Shown here: in pieces, positions 7,865 to 15,958 of the stretch
How the letters are laid out: each line of letters opens with the position of its first letter
How positions within the stretch are numbered: the stretch's first letter is position 1
Origin: Massilia sp. Bi118
Lineage (GTDB): Bacteria; Pseudomonadota; Gammaproteobacteria; Burkholderiales; Burkholderiaceae_D
Reading direction: 5' to 3'
Assembly: GCF_918697865.1 (NCBI RefSeq)
Contig: NZ_CAKKMV010000004.1
Location: forward strand, 1-64,000
Length of the DNA stretch: 64,000 bases
Program-made: the position numbers and the translations under genes
The notes under the pieces: generated by a model
Seen by the model: the letters and a program-made list of their open reading frames with translations, nothing else
Database searches by the model: none
Told to the model about the DNA's origin: nothing

Positions 7865-8755
7865 TTATACCTTCTTGATCGCGGCCTTGCCGAACAGGCC
7901 GGACGGCTTCACCGCCAGTACCAGCAGCAGCAGTACCAGGCCAGGCACTTCCTTGTAGCCGGTCGACAGGTAGAAGCCGGTCGCGGTTTCGGCGATGCCG
8001 AGGATGATGCCGCCGACGATCGCGCCGAGCCCTGAGGTCAGACCGCCGATGATCGCCACCGCGAAGGCTTTCAGGCCGAGGGAAGCGCCCATCGTGGCGG
8101 AGGTCAGCGTGAGCGGCGCGACCAGGGCGCCGGCGAAGGCCGCCGTGGCCGAGGAAAGCGCATACGAGAAGGTGATCACCATGCGGGTGTTGATGCCCAT
8201 GAGGCCGGCCGCATCGCGGTCGTTGGAGGTCGCGACCACCGCCTTGCCGTAGATCGATTTGCGGTTGAAGATCTCGACCGCCAGCATGATGGCGAGCGCG
8301 CCGAGGATCACCAGCACCTGCATCGGCTGCACGTTCGCGCCCATGATGGTGAAGGGCTCGGAGGACAGCGGCGAAGGGAAAGGCAGCACGTCCTTGCCCC
8401 AGATGTTCTCGGCCACGTTCTTGAAGATGATGGCCAGTGCGATGGTCGACATGATCCAGCCGAATTCCGACTTGATGCGGATCGCCGGGCGCACGCCTAT
8501 CCATTCGACGAACATGCCCTGCAAGGCGCCGAACACGACGACGATGGGGATCATCGCCCAGTAGCCGAGATAGGGGCCGCCATGGATCGTCCCGACCAGG
8601 GACAGTCCGACCAGGGCGCCCAGCATCAGGGCCTCGCCCTGGCCGAAGTTCAGGGTGCCGGAGGTGGCGAACGTGAGTTGATAGCCGAAGGCGATGACGG
8701 CGTAGATCATGCCGAGCGCGATGCCGGAGAAGACCAGCTGGAGGAGGATTTCCAT
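7865..8755 (-). CDS. livH: Branched-chain amino-acid ABC permease LivH
   Basis: A 296-residue inner-membrane permease with about eight helices and the LivH hallmarks: FATSGTLNFGQGEALMLGAL near the N-terminus and GLKAFAVAIIGGLTSGLGAIVGG near residue 225. It forms the transmembrane pore with the LivM half of LivMG. It lies 137 bases after the binding-protein gene, a gap occupied by a dispersed hairpin repeat. Confidence 0.95.
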   Translation of the reverse strand: MEILLQLVFSGIALGMIYAVIAFGYQLTFATSGTLNFGQGEALMLGALVGLSLVGTIHGGPYLGYWAMIPIVVVFGALQGMFVEWIGVRPAIRIKSEFGWIMSTIALAIIFKNVAENIWGKDVLPFPSPLSSEPFTIMGANVQPMQVLVILGALAIMLAVEIFNRKSIYGKAVVATSNDRDAAGLMGINTRMVITFSYALSSATAAFAGALVAPLTLTSATMGASLGLKAFAVAIIGGLTSGLGAIVGGIILGIAETATGFYLSTGYKEVPGLVLLLLVLAVKPSGLFGKAAIKKV

Positions 8756-8786
8756 GTTTTACCCTGAGTGACCTGCAACATTTGCA

Positions 8787-8874
8787 CGTCGTTCCCGCGC
8801 AGGCGGGAACCCAAGTTTTGCACGCGCAGTCGAAACGCTAGCGAACTTGGATTCCCGCCTGCGCGGGAATGACG
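8787..8874. repeat. dRS3-like dispersed inverted repeat, copy 2 (inside the liv operon)
   Basis: Two oppositely oriented units (GTTCCCGCGCAGGCGGGAAC and ATTCCCGCCTGCGCGGGAAT), each itself palindromic, flank a loop of about 25 bases. Once transcribed it can fold into a long hairpin between the livK-like gene and livH. It may stabilise the upstream mRNA or attenuate the downstream genes. Confidence 0.88.
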
Positions 8875-8892
8875 GTCTTACGGCCGGTGGTC

Positions 8893-10047
8893 TTACTTGG
8901 CCAGCACCACGCGGCCGTTCTGCACTTCGCCGAACTTGGTGTTGTCGAAGTTGATGGCTTCGTGGTCGGTCTTGCTGTACGGCTTGTTGTAGGTGGCGAC
9001 CACGCCTTCGACCGGGGTCTTCAGGTCTTCGAGGGCGGCGGCGATTTTCGGGCCTTCGGTACTGCCGGCCTGCTGGATCGCGGCGGCCAGCAGGTAGACC
9101 GAGTCGTAGCCCTGGGCTGCCGACACCGCCGACGGCATGCGGCCGCCCGGCGGGTTGTAGGCCTTGATGTAGGCGTCGATGAAGGCCTTGCGCTTCGGCG
9201 TATTCGGATCCTGGATGAAGGTCTGCGGCATGCGCGCGCCATTGCCGTTCGCGCCGGCGTTGTCGACGAAGTTGGCCATCGCCAGGGTCCAGCTGCCGAT
9301 GATCGGCACTTTCCAGCCCAGCTTCTGCATGCCGTTGGCGATCTGCGCCAGTTCGGGACCGATGCCGTAGGTGAGGACCACGTCGGCGCCGGCCTGCTTG
9401 GCGCGCAGCAGCTGCGCGGTCATGTCGACGTCGCCGATGTTGTACTTCTCGACCACCACCGGCTTCATGTTCTTCTTGTCGAGCACCTTCTCGAGGTCCT
9501 CGCGGCCCAGTTGGCCGTAGTTGGTGGAGTCGGCCAGGATCGCCGGCTTCTTGAAGCCGCGGCGGGTGACTTCCTCGCCGATCATGGCCGACTGGATGGT
9601 GTCGTTGGCCGAGTTACGGAAGACGTAGTTTTCCGGCTGGTTGGCGAACTGCTTGGTGACGATGGAGCCGGTGGCGACGTTGTTCATCACCGGGATTTTG
9701 GCCTGCTGGTAGAAACGCTGCGAAGCCAGGGCCACGCCGGTGTTGATGTAGCCGACGGTGGCGACCACGCGCTCCTTGTTGATCAGTTCCTGCGTGACCT
9801 GCACGCCGCGCTCGTTCTTGGCTTCGTCGTCGCGCTCGACCAGCTCGAGCTTGCGGCCCAGCACGCCGCCCTTGGCATTGATTTCAGCCGCCGCCAGGCG
9901 CACGCCGTCGCGCATCGACACACCCATCGGCGCCGAGCCGCCCGTGAAGGGACCGGACACGCCGATCTTGATCGGATCCGCAGCCATCGCGGACATCGAC
10001 AAACCCAGTGCTACACCTGCAACCAATGCTTTCAGTTTGAAATTCAT
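8893..10047 (-). CDS. livK: Branched-chain amino-acid ABC substrate-binding protein
   Basis: A 384-residue periplasmic type I binding protein. It has a signal peptide ending in SMSAMAA, then DPIKIGVSGPFTGG, the family start, followed by GVSMRDGVRLAAAEINAKGG. It should bind branched-chain or related amino acids and deliver them to LivH/LivMG/LivF. The start at 10047 is preferred because it gives a normal signal peptide and has GGAG upstream; the longer frame adds 37 Arg-rich residues. It is the first gene of the operon. Exact ligand specificity is not evident. Confidence 0.93.
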   Translation of the reverse strand: MNFKLKALVAGVALGLSMSAMAADPIKIGVSGPFTGGSAPMGVSMRDGVRLAAAEINAKGGVLGRKLELVERDDEAKNERGVQVTQELINKERVVATVGYINTGVALASQRFYQQAKIPVMNNVATGSIVTKQFANQPENYVFRNSANDTIQSAMIGEEVTRRGFKKPAILADSTNYGQLGREDLEKVLDKKNMKPVVVEKYNIGDVDMTAQLLRAKQAGADVVLTYGIGPELAQIANGMQKLGWKVPIIGSWTLAMANFVDNAGANGNGARMPQTFIQDPNTPKRKAFIDAYIKAYNPPGGRMPSAVSAAQGYDSVYLLAAAIQQAGSTEGPKIAAALEDLKTPVEGVVATYNKPYSKTDHEAINFDNTKFGEVQNGRVVLAK

Positions 10048-10231
10048 TGCTGTCTCCGTAGTTGATTTTCTTGCCGTACGTGGGCGTGCGCCATGGGGGC
10101 GCCGGACCGATCGTCGGGCCATTGTAGGATGGCAATTGAGCAACAGCAAACGATTCACGTTGCGCGTTGCAACATGCGTCTTTCATACAAATGCGTAAGA
10201 AAAACGTAAGGAAGGGGGTGTATGGCGGGCG

Positions 10232-10264
10232 AAAAAAAAGAGGCCGCACCGTAGTGCGACCTCC
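10232..10264 (-). terminator. Rho-independent terminator
   Basis: On the minus strand a GAGGTCGCAC / GTGCGGCCTC stem with a four-base loop is followed by eight T residues. It terminates the small lipoprotein gene that ends at 10289. Confidence 0.88.
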
Positions 10265-10288
10265 CCATTTTAGTGCAGATTTTGCTGT

Positions 10289-10702
10289 CTAGCGATGCCT
10301 GCGCGGACCACCGTGGTATCCACCGCGATAGCTGCGGTGGTGACCCCAGTTGCTCCAGCTGAAACCGAGCCCGATCGTGACCGGCGGGTACCAGAAGGGA
10401 TCGTAGACCGGGGCCGGTGCATACACCGGCGCCGGCACGTAGACCGGCTGGGTCACGTAGGTGGTGCTGGACGGCGCCGGGCTGTAGGTGACGACATCCG
10501 AGGTGGTGACGCGGCCGGCGTCGCCGGAGGCGGCGGCCTGGGCGCCGGTGCCGTTCGGGACCGGGGTCACCGAGACGACTTGCCAGCCGTTGGCGTCGGG
10601 CGCCTGCGCATAGGCGCGGCTACCGTAGTTGGCGGGACCCGGATATTGGGTCGCGCAGCCGCTCAGCGCGGCAACTGCAAGAATGATGGCGAGTTTTTTC
10701 AT
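10289..10702 (-). CDS. Small lipoprotein with Tyr/Pro/Gly-rich tail
   Basis: A 137-residue predicted lipoprotein with signal MKKLAIILAVAALSGC (lipobox LSGC). The middle is low complexity, rich in Thr, Val, Pro and Tyr (PVYVPAPVYAPAPVYDP). The C-terminus is rich in His, Arg and Gly (HHRSYRGGYHGGPRRHR). Such sequences occur in small envelope lipoproteins of related genera; no function is assigned. The ATG at 10702 has GAGGAG upstream. It is monocistronic with its own terminator. Confidence 0.75.
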   Translation of the reverse strand: MKKLAIILAVAALSGCATQYPGPANYGSRAYAQAPDANGWQVVSVTPVPNGTGAQAAASGDAGRVTTSDVVTYSPAPSSTTYVTQPVYVPAPVYAPAPVYDPFWYPPVTIGLGFSWSNWGHHRSYRGGYHGGPRRHR

Positions 10703-10805
10703 GGCGGTTCTCCTCACCTGTCTACTATATAGATTCCGCCGGCGGCCGCTTCGGAATTTACAGGCTGTTACAGCTGTTCACTTTCCTGAAACGTAGACCG
10801 AAACC

Positions 10806-11744
10806 TCAGGCGCGCCGGCGCCGGCTCGACAGCGCCACAGCCACCAGGATCATGCCGAAGCCGGCCACGTGGTACAGGTGCGGCGCCTCGCCCAGCAGCG
10901 GCCACGCCGCCAGGGTCGCGAACAGTGGGATCAGGTAGACCGACATGCTGGCGCGCGCCGGCCCCGCCACCGCCACCAGGCGGTCGAAGCAGAAGTAGGC
11001 GCCCAGGCTGGGAACGATGGCGAGGAAGGCCAGCGCCACGTAAAGGCGGCCGTCGCCGAAGGACGGCAGGTCGCCGCTGATGGCTTCGATTGCTGCAAAC
11101 GGCGCCAGCACCAGTGCGCCGCCGCCGATCAGGGCCGCCAGCTTGACGGTGCCGGGCAGCGGCGGCAGCGGCAGGCGTTTATTAAACACCGTGTACAGCG
11201 ACCAGCCGATCGCGGCCAGCACCACCCACAGGTCGCCGCGGCCGAACTCCAGCTGGCCGAGGGCGGTGATGTCGCCTTTCGACAGCACCACCAGCACGCC
11301 GGCGATCGCGACCATCAGGCCCCAGCCCTGGCGGCGGCCCAGCGGCGCCTTCCATACGAGACGTTCGACCAGGGTCACCAGCGCCGGGCAGGCGGCCAGG
11401 ATGATGGCGACGTTGGCGGCGCCGGTGTGGCGCGCGCCGATGTATTGCGGGGCCACCGCCAGGCCCATGCCCAGCATGGACAGCAGCAGGATGCGCGGCC
11501 AGTTGGCGAGCAGGGTGCCGCGCAGCGCCCACAGGCGCGGCCCGACGGAGGGCAGGAGAATCAGGAAGGCCAGGGCCCAGCGGCCGAAGGCGAGGAAGAC
11601 CGGGGGAATGTCCGCGCCCTGGGCCCAGCGTGCGACCACCAGGTTGGCGGCGAACAGGGCGGGGGTGACCAGCATGAGCGGCAATTCGGCACTGAAGGCG
11701 GCGCCCTGGACACCCAGTCCGCCGCGGGATACTGCTTCCGACAC
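10806..11744 (-). CDS. EamA/DMT-family transporter
   Basis: A 312-residue inner-membrane protein with ten predicted helices in two EamA repeats, typical of drug/metabolite exporters of amino acids or metabolites. Motifs include FLAFGRWALAFLILLP in the first repeat and PSLGAYFCFDRLVAVAGPARAS in the second. The start is a GTG at 11744 preceded by AAGGAG; a nearby ATG is followed at once by a stop. The divergent Lrp-type gene probably controls it. Confidence 0.88.
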   Translation of the reverse strand: MSEAVSRGGLGVQGAAFSAELPLMLVTPALFAANLVVARWAQGADIPPVFLAFGRWALAFLILLPSVGPRLWALRGTLLANWPRILLLSMLGMGLAVAPQYIGARHTGAANVAIILAACPALVTLVERLVWKAPLGRRQGWGLMVAIAGVLVVLSKGDITALGQLEFGRGDLWVVLAAIGWSLYTVFNKRLPLPPLPGTVKLAALIGGGALVLAPFAAIEAISGDLPSFGDGRLYVALAFLAIVPSLGAYFCFDRLVAVAGPARASMSVYLIPLFATLAAWPLLGEAPHLYHVAGFGMILVAVALSSRRRRA

Positions 11745-11833
11745 TACATAACTCCTTGATTTGAATGCCGGGAAATCATACTGCACCGCACAAAAAATGT
11801 GCTTCTGTTCGCTCCTTTCCAAAGAATTCAAAT

Positions 11834-11846
11834 AAAAGATTCTTTT
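11834..11846. promoter_or_regulatory. AT-rich palindrome between EamA and Lrp genes
   Basis: AAAAGATTCTTTT is a perfect 6-bp palindrome around one base. It overlaps a second inverted pair, AAAGAAT (11821-11827) and ATTCTTT (11839-11845). AT-rich palindromes in a divergent intergenic region are typical Lrp/AsnC operators, so this is the likely site for the adjacent regulator. Confidence 0.5.
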
Positions 11847-11911
11847 ATATTTGGGCTAAAATGCGCAAGAACTATCTTTAACACCTCTTGTATAGACAAG
11901 GAAGCCCTGCC

Positions 11912-12379
11912 ATGAAGGACGGCCAGCTCGACGATATCGACCGCCACATTCTGCGCACCCTCAGCCGCGACGGACGCATCAGCAACCAGAAACTGGCCGA
12001 CACCGTGAACCTGTCGCCCACGCCCTGCTGGCACCGGGTCAAGGCGCTCGAGGAGGCCGGTTTCATCACCGGCTATGCGGCCGTGTTCGACCAGCGCCGC
12101 ATGGGCGTGCCGGACACCGTGATCATCGAAGTCACGGTAGACCGGCACGACGACGAGATCTTCAAGGCCTTCTCGGACGCGCTGGCCGAGCTGCCCGAAG
12201 TGACGGAAGCCTATCTGCTATCCGGCGAATACGATTACCTGATCAAGGTGGCGGTGGCCGGCACCGAGGGCTACGAGAACTTCCTGCGCCAGAAGCTGTA
12301 CAAGCTGCCAGGCGTGCGCCACACGCGCTCGACGTTCGCGCTGCGCTGTCTGAAGCGTTCGCCCTCGGTCAATCCTTAA
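11912..12379 (+). CDS. Lrp/AsnC family transcriptional regulator
   Basis: A 155-residue regulator. Residues 5-65 form the winged HTH (LDDIDRHILRTLSRDGRISNQ region and LSPTPCWHRVKALEEAGFI). The C-terminal RAM/ligand-binding domain includes AYLLSGEYDYLIKVAV. Such regulators sense amino acids, and the divergent EamA transporter is the obvious target. The ATG at 11912 is chosen over 11888 because the protein then starts at the family-typical position with a GGAAG ribosome-binding site. The 3' end overlaps the convergent hydrolase by four bases. Confidence 0.92.
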   Translation: MKDGQLDDIDRHILRTLSRDGRISNQKLADTVNLSPTPCWHRVKALEEAGFITGYAAVFDQRRMGVPDTVIIEVTVDRHDDEIFKAFSDALAELPEVTEAYLLSGEYDYLIKVAVAGTEGYENFLRQKLYKLPGVRHTRSTFALRCLKRSPSVNP

Positions 12380-13677
12380 CTGAATAAATCGATCCGCACC
12401 GCCTGCGCCAGCGTCTGGTAGCCGGCATTGTTCGGATGCAGGTGGTCGCCGCTGTCGTAGGTGGATCGCAGGCGCGCGATCCGCGCCGGGTCGCGCAGCG
12501 CGAGATCGAAGTCGGCCACGGCGTCGTAGTTGCCGGCAGTGCGGATCCAGGCGTTCAGGCCCTTGCGCACGTTCTCCCGCGCCGCCGTGTAGTAAACATG
12601 GCCTTCGAAGGGCGTCAGCGTCGCGCCGATGGCCCGGATGCCGCGCGCCCGCGCCCGCGAGACCAGCTGCTGGTGGCCGGAGATCAGGCTGCTGACCGGG
12701 ATCGGATTCGAGCCCGAACTGTAGACGATGTCGTTGATCCCGATGAGGACGATCAGCCAGCGCACCCCGGCCGTACCGAGCACGTCGCGGTCGAAGCGCG
12801 TCAGCGCCTTCTGCCCGGCCAGCATTGCCGACGGATAGTCCTTCAGCAGCGAGTTGGCGCTGATGCCGCGGTTGGCCACGCCGATATTCCCGCTTACGCC
12901 CAGCTCCAGCTGCAGGCGCCGCGCCAGCATGTCCGGCCAGCGCCGGTTGGCATTGGCGCTGCTGGCCTGGCCGTCGGTGATCGAATCGCCGAGCGCGACC
13001 ACGGACGACGATGCGCTCAGGCCGGAGTAGGGCCCGCTGACGTCGACCTCGCTGAGGAAGGGCCAGGTCGCGATGCTGCGCGAGACCGGCAGGCTTTGCA
13101 GGGCGCTGCGGTCGCCGGCGGTCGAGACGTAGCTCGTTTGCAGGGCCGCGTTGTGCAGGGTCGTGACGCGCACGCTGCCCGGCAGGTAGAGGCTGACGGC
13201 CAGGTCGGAGAAGGGCGGCACATTGAAGTTCGCGCCGTCTGAAAGAACGGCGGCGCCGGCCGCGATCGTCACCGAGCTGCGGCCGCCGAACAGCAGCTGG
13301 CGATCCGTGCCGGCCACGGTGACGGCGCCGCTGGATCGCCGCGCGATGCGGGCAGCGCCGATGGTCAGCGGCGTGCTGCCCATCTCGTTCGAGATGCGGA
13401 TCCGCACCCGGCTGCCGGCGACGCTGGAATGCACGATCAGGCGCAGGGTCTGGCTGGAGAGGGTCATCGTCGATGCCGCCGGCGGCGGTCCCGCCGGGGC
13501 CGCGCCCCAGGAAGCGACCCAGAGGTCGGCGGCCTGGGCCTCGGACAGTGGCGCCAGCGCGGGCAGGGCGAGCGCGGCGGCGAGGGCCGGGCCGCTGCGC
13601 AGGAAGCCGCGGCGTGGCAGGTTGGACGGGGCGTCGTCTGGCTCGCCCTCGTGCTCGGAATTCTGGATCGGTCTCAT
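12376..13677 (-). CDS. Tat-exported SGNH/GDSL hydrolase, copy A
   Basis: A 433-residue exported esterase-like protein. Residues 20-50 carry a Tat signal (PRRGFLRSG then an Ala-rich hydrophobic core). A beta-rich N-terminal domain is followed by the SGNH hydrolase: block I ALGDSITDG, a block III-type GINDIVY, and block V DHLHPN with the catalytic Asp/His. It probably deacylates a carbohydrate or lipid ester in the periplasm or outside. It is a clear paralogue of the next gene. The start has GAGGAGA upstream. Confidence 0.88.
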   Translation of the reverse strand: MRPIQNSEHEGEPDDAPSNLPRRGFLRSGPALAAALALPALAPLSEAQAADLWVASWGAAPAGPPPAASTMTLSSQTLRLIVHSSVAGSRVRIRISNEMGSTPLTIGAARIARRSSGAVTVAGTDRQLLFGGRSSVTIAAGAAVLSDGANFNVPPFSDLAVSLYLPGSVRVTTLHNAALQTSYVSTAGDRSALQSLPVSRSIATWPFLSEVDVSGPYSGLSASSSVVALGDSITDGQASSANANRRWPDMLARRLQLELGVSGNIGVANRGISANSLLKDYPSAMLAGQKALTRFDRDVLGTAGVRWLIVLIGINDIVYSSGSNPIPVSSLISGHQQLVSRARARGIRAIGATLTPFEGHVYYTAARENVRKGLNAWIRTAGNYDAVADFDLALRDPARIARLRSTYDSGDHLHPNNAGYQTLAQAVRIDLFS

Positions 13678-13729
13678 GAAGGTCTCCTCGGAATGGACGA
13701 GCGTTAGACCACGCCGGCCGCGCTTCGTC

Positions 13730-14998
13730 TCACGCCGATATGAACAGATTGAGAGGCACGGCCTGTGCCATGAGCTGGTAGCCGGCGTCGTTCGGATGCA
13801 GGTGGTCGCCGCTGTCGCAGGCCGGGTTCAGGCGTCCCGGCTGGGCCGGGTCGCGCAGCACCTGGTCGAAGTCGACCACCGCGTCCCAGGCGCCGGCGTT
13901 GCGGATCCAGTCGTTGGCGTGCTGGCGCGCCGCTTCCCGCGCCGGCGTGTAATACGCCTGGCCTTCGAAGGGCGTCAGGGTGGCGCCGATCGCGCGCAGG
14001 CCACGCAGGCGCGCGCGGGCGATCAGCTGCAGGTAGCCTGCGATCAGCTCGTCCGCGGAGATCGTATTCGACGACGGGCTGTAGACGATGTCGTTGATGC
14101 CGATGAGGGCGAACAGCCAGCCCGCGCCGGTGGTGGCGAGCACGTCGCGGTCGAAGCGCTCCAGGCAGTCGTGGCCGGCGATCAGGGCGCTCGCGTAATC
14201 GGTCAGCAGGCAGTTGCCGCTGATGCCGCGGTTGACCACCGCCACCGGCAGCGACTCCTGCTGCAGCCGGCGTGAAAGCCAGTCCGGCCAGCGGCGGTTG
14301 GTGTTGCTGGAACTGCGGGCGCCGTCGGTGATCGAGTCGCCGAGCGCGACCACGGCCCGCGCCGTGCCCGATGCCGGCAGTACGTCGACCTCGGCCAGGA
14401 AGGGCCAGGAACCGATGGTCTTCTGCACCGGCAGGCTGGGCGCGGACGCGTAATCGCCGCTCGATGAAATGTAGCTGGTCTGCGCTGCCATGTCGTGCAG
14501 GGTCGTGGCCTGCACGCTGTCCGGCAGGTAGAGGCTGACGGCGAGATCGGCAAGCGCGGGCACCGCCAGGTCCACGGGATCCGAGACCAGCGGCGCGCCC
14601 GGCGGAATGGTGGCGAAGCTGCGACCGCCGAAGCGCAGGTCGCGGGCGCTGCCGGCGACGATGTTCGCGCCGCTCGAACGCAAGCCGATCTGCGCCGCGC
14701 CGATGCGCAGCGGCGTACTGCCCATCTCGTTGGACAGGCGCACCCGCACGCGGCTGCCGGCGATGCTCGTGTGGACGATCAGCCTCAGGGTCTGGTTGGC
14801 GATGGCGAGCGTGGACGCCGCCGCGGGCGGTCCGGCCGGCGCCGTGCCCCAGGTGGCGCACCAGGCTTCCAGCGGTGCGGCGGCGCGGGCCGGCGGCGCT
14901 GCGGTGGCGAGGGCGGCGGCGAGCGCCGGACCGGCTTGCAGAAAGTGACGCCGCGCCATGATCGAGCGCGGCGCGGCGGACGGCGTCTGTGCGGGCAT
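13730..14998 (-). CDS. Tat-exported SGNH/GDSL hydrolase, copy B
   Basis: A 422-residue paralogue of the downstream gene, collinear along its whole length: WGTAPAGPPAAAST, ALGDSITDG, LIGINDIVY, ATLTPFEG, SGDHLHPNDAGYQ. It has a Tat-like signal (ARRHFLQAG). The pair is a tandem duplication 52 bases apart and probably an operon. Substrate is unknown; xylan, acetylated sugars or lipids are possible. The ATG at 14998 is preceded by AGGAGA. Confidence 0.88.
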   Translation of the reverse strand: MPAQTPSAAPRSIMARRHFLQAGPALAAALATAAPPARAAAPLEAWCATWGTAPAGPPAAASTLAIANQTLRLIVHTSIAGSRVRVRLSNEMGSTPLRIGAAQIGLRSSGANIVAGSARDLRFGGRSFATIPPGAPLVSDPVDLAVPALADLAVSLYLPDSVQATTLHDMAAQTSYISSSGDYASAPSLPVQKTIGSWPFLAEVDVLPASGTARAVVALGDSITDGARSSSNTNRRWPDWLSRRLQQESLPVAVVNRGISGNCLLTDYASALIAGHDCLERFDRDVLATTGAGWLFALIGINDIVYSPSSNTISADELIAGYLQLIARARLRGLRAIGATLTPFEGQAYYTPAREAARQHANDWIRNAGAWDAVVDFDQVLRDPAQPGRLNPACDSGDHLHPNDAGYQLMAQAVPLNLFISA

Positions 14999-15104
14999 CA
15001 GGAATCTCCTATGGTTCCCGCATAATCTACGCCTGTTACTGTCCAGCTCGCTTATGCGGCCGGCATGCTTTTTTGCGCCAGGTCGAAACCTGGTCAGCTT
15101 ACGT

Positions 15105-15953
15105 TCAGGACAGAATTGCCAGCAAGCCGTCCAGGCCAGTGAAATTCAAGGCCACATCGGCTTGCGCACGCACCACCGGCTTGGCGCGGAAGGCCACGGA
15201 CAGGCCGGCAATGCCCATCATCCTGAGGTCGTTGGCGCCATCGCCCATCACGATGGCCTGGCAGGGGTCGATGCCGAGCTCCGCGCAGACGCGCTGCACG
15301 GTGCGCATCTTTTCCTCGGCGTCGACGATGCCGCCGGTTACGCGGCCGGTCAGCTTGCCATCCTGTTCTTCCAGCAGGTTGGCGTGCACGTAATCCAGCC
15401 CCAGCCTCGCCTGCAGGCGCTCGGTGAAGAAGGTGAAGCCGCCCGACACCAGCAGGGTCTTCAGGCCGGCCGCCTGCACGGCCTCCAGCATCGCTTCGCC
15501 ACCCGGCGAGATGCGCAGGCGCTCTTCATACACGCGGCCTAGCGCCTCGACCGGCAAGCCTTCCAGCAGCGCCACGCGGCGCTTCAGGCTCTCGGCGAAA
15601 TCGAGTTCGCCGCGCATCGCGGCTTCGGTAATGCTTGAAACCTGCGGCTTCAGGCCCTGCATGTCGGCGATCTCGTCGATGCACTCGATGGTGATCAGGG
15701 TCGAGTCCATGTCCATCGCCACCAGCCTGAAGTCCGCCAGGCTGCGGTCGGCATCGATGAAGGTGGCGTCGACGCCGGCCTGCTCGGCGGCGGCTTCCAC
15801 GCTCGCCTTGAGCGCCGGCGTGAACTCGAAGCCGTCGGCGCGCAGGGCGTGTGCGTTGAGGGGTGTGGCGCTGCGCGGCTGTGCCAGGGCGGCGACCGCG
15901 GCGAGCACGCCCTGGTCGGCCGCGGGGCCTTGAACGATCAGTTTTTTGGACAT
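15105..15953 (-). CDS. serB: Phosphoserine phosphatase SerB
   Basis: A 282-residue HAD enzyme that converts O-phosphoserine to serine in the last biosynthetic step. It has an N-terminal ACT-like region (LIVQGPAADQGVLAAVAAL), HAD motif I DMDSTLITIECIDE, motif II LLVSGGFTFF and motif III/IV MGDGANDLRMM. The ATG at 15953 lies five bases after the mfd stop, so it is probably cotranscribed with mfd. A longer open frame reaching into mfd on the same strand is an artefact. Confidence 0.95.
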   Translation of the reverse strand: MSKKLIVQGPAADQGVLAAVAALAQPRSATPLNAHALRADGFEFTPALKASVEAAAEQAGVDATFIDADRSLADFRLVAMDMDSTLITIECIDEIADMQGLKPQVSSITEAAMRGELDFAESLKRRVALLEGLPVEALGRVYEERLRISPGGEAMLEAVQAAGLKTLLVSGGFTFFTERLQARLGLDYVHANLLEEQDGKLTGRVTGGIVDAEEKMRTVQRVCAELGIDPCQAIVMGDGANDLRMMGIAGLSVAFRAKPVVRAQADVALNFTGLDGLLAILS

Positions 15954-15958
15954 GAGAC

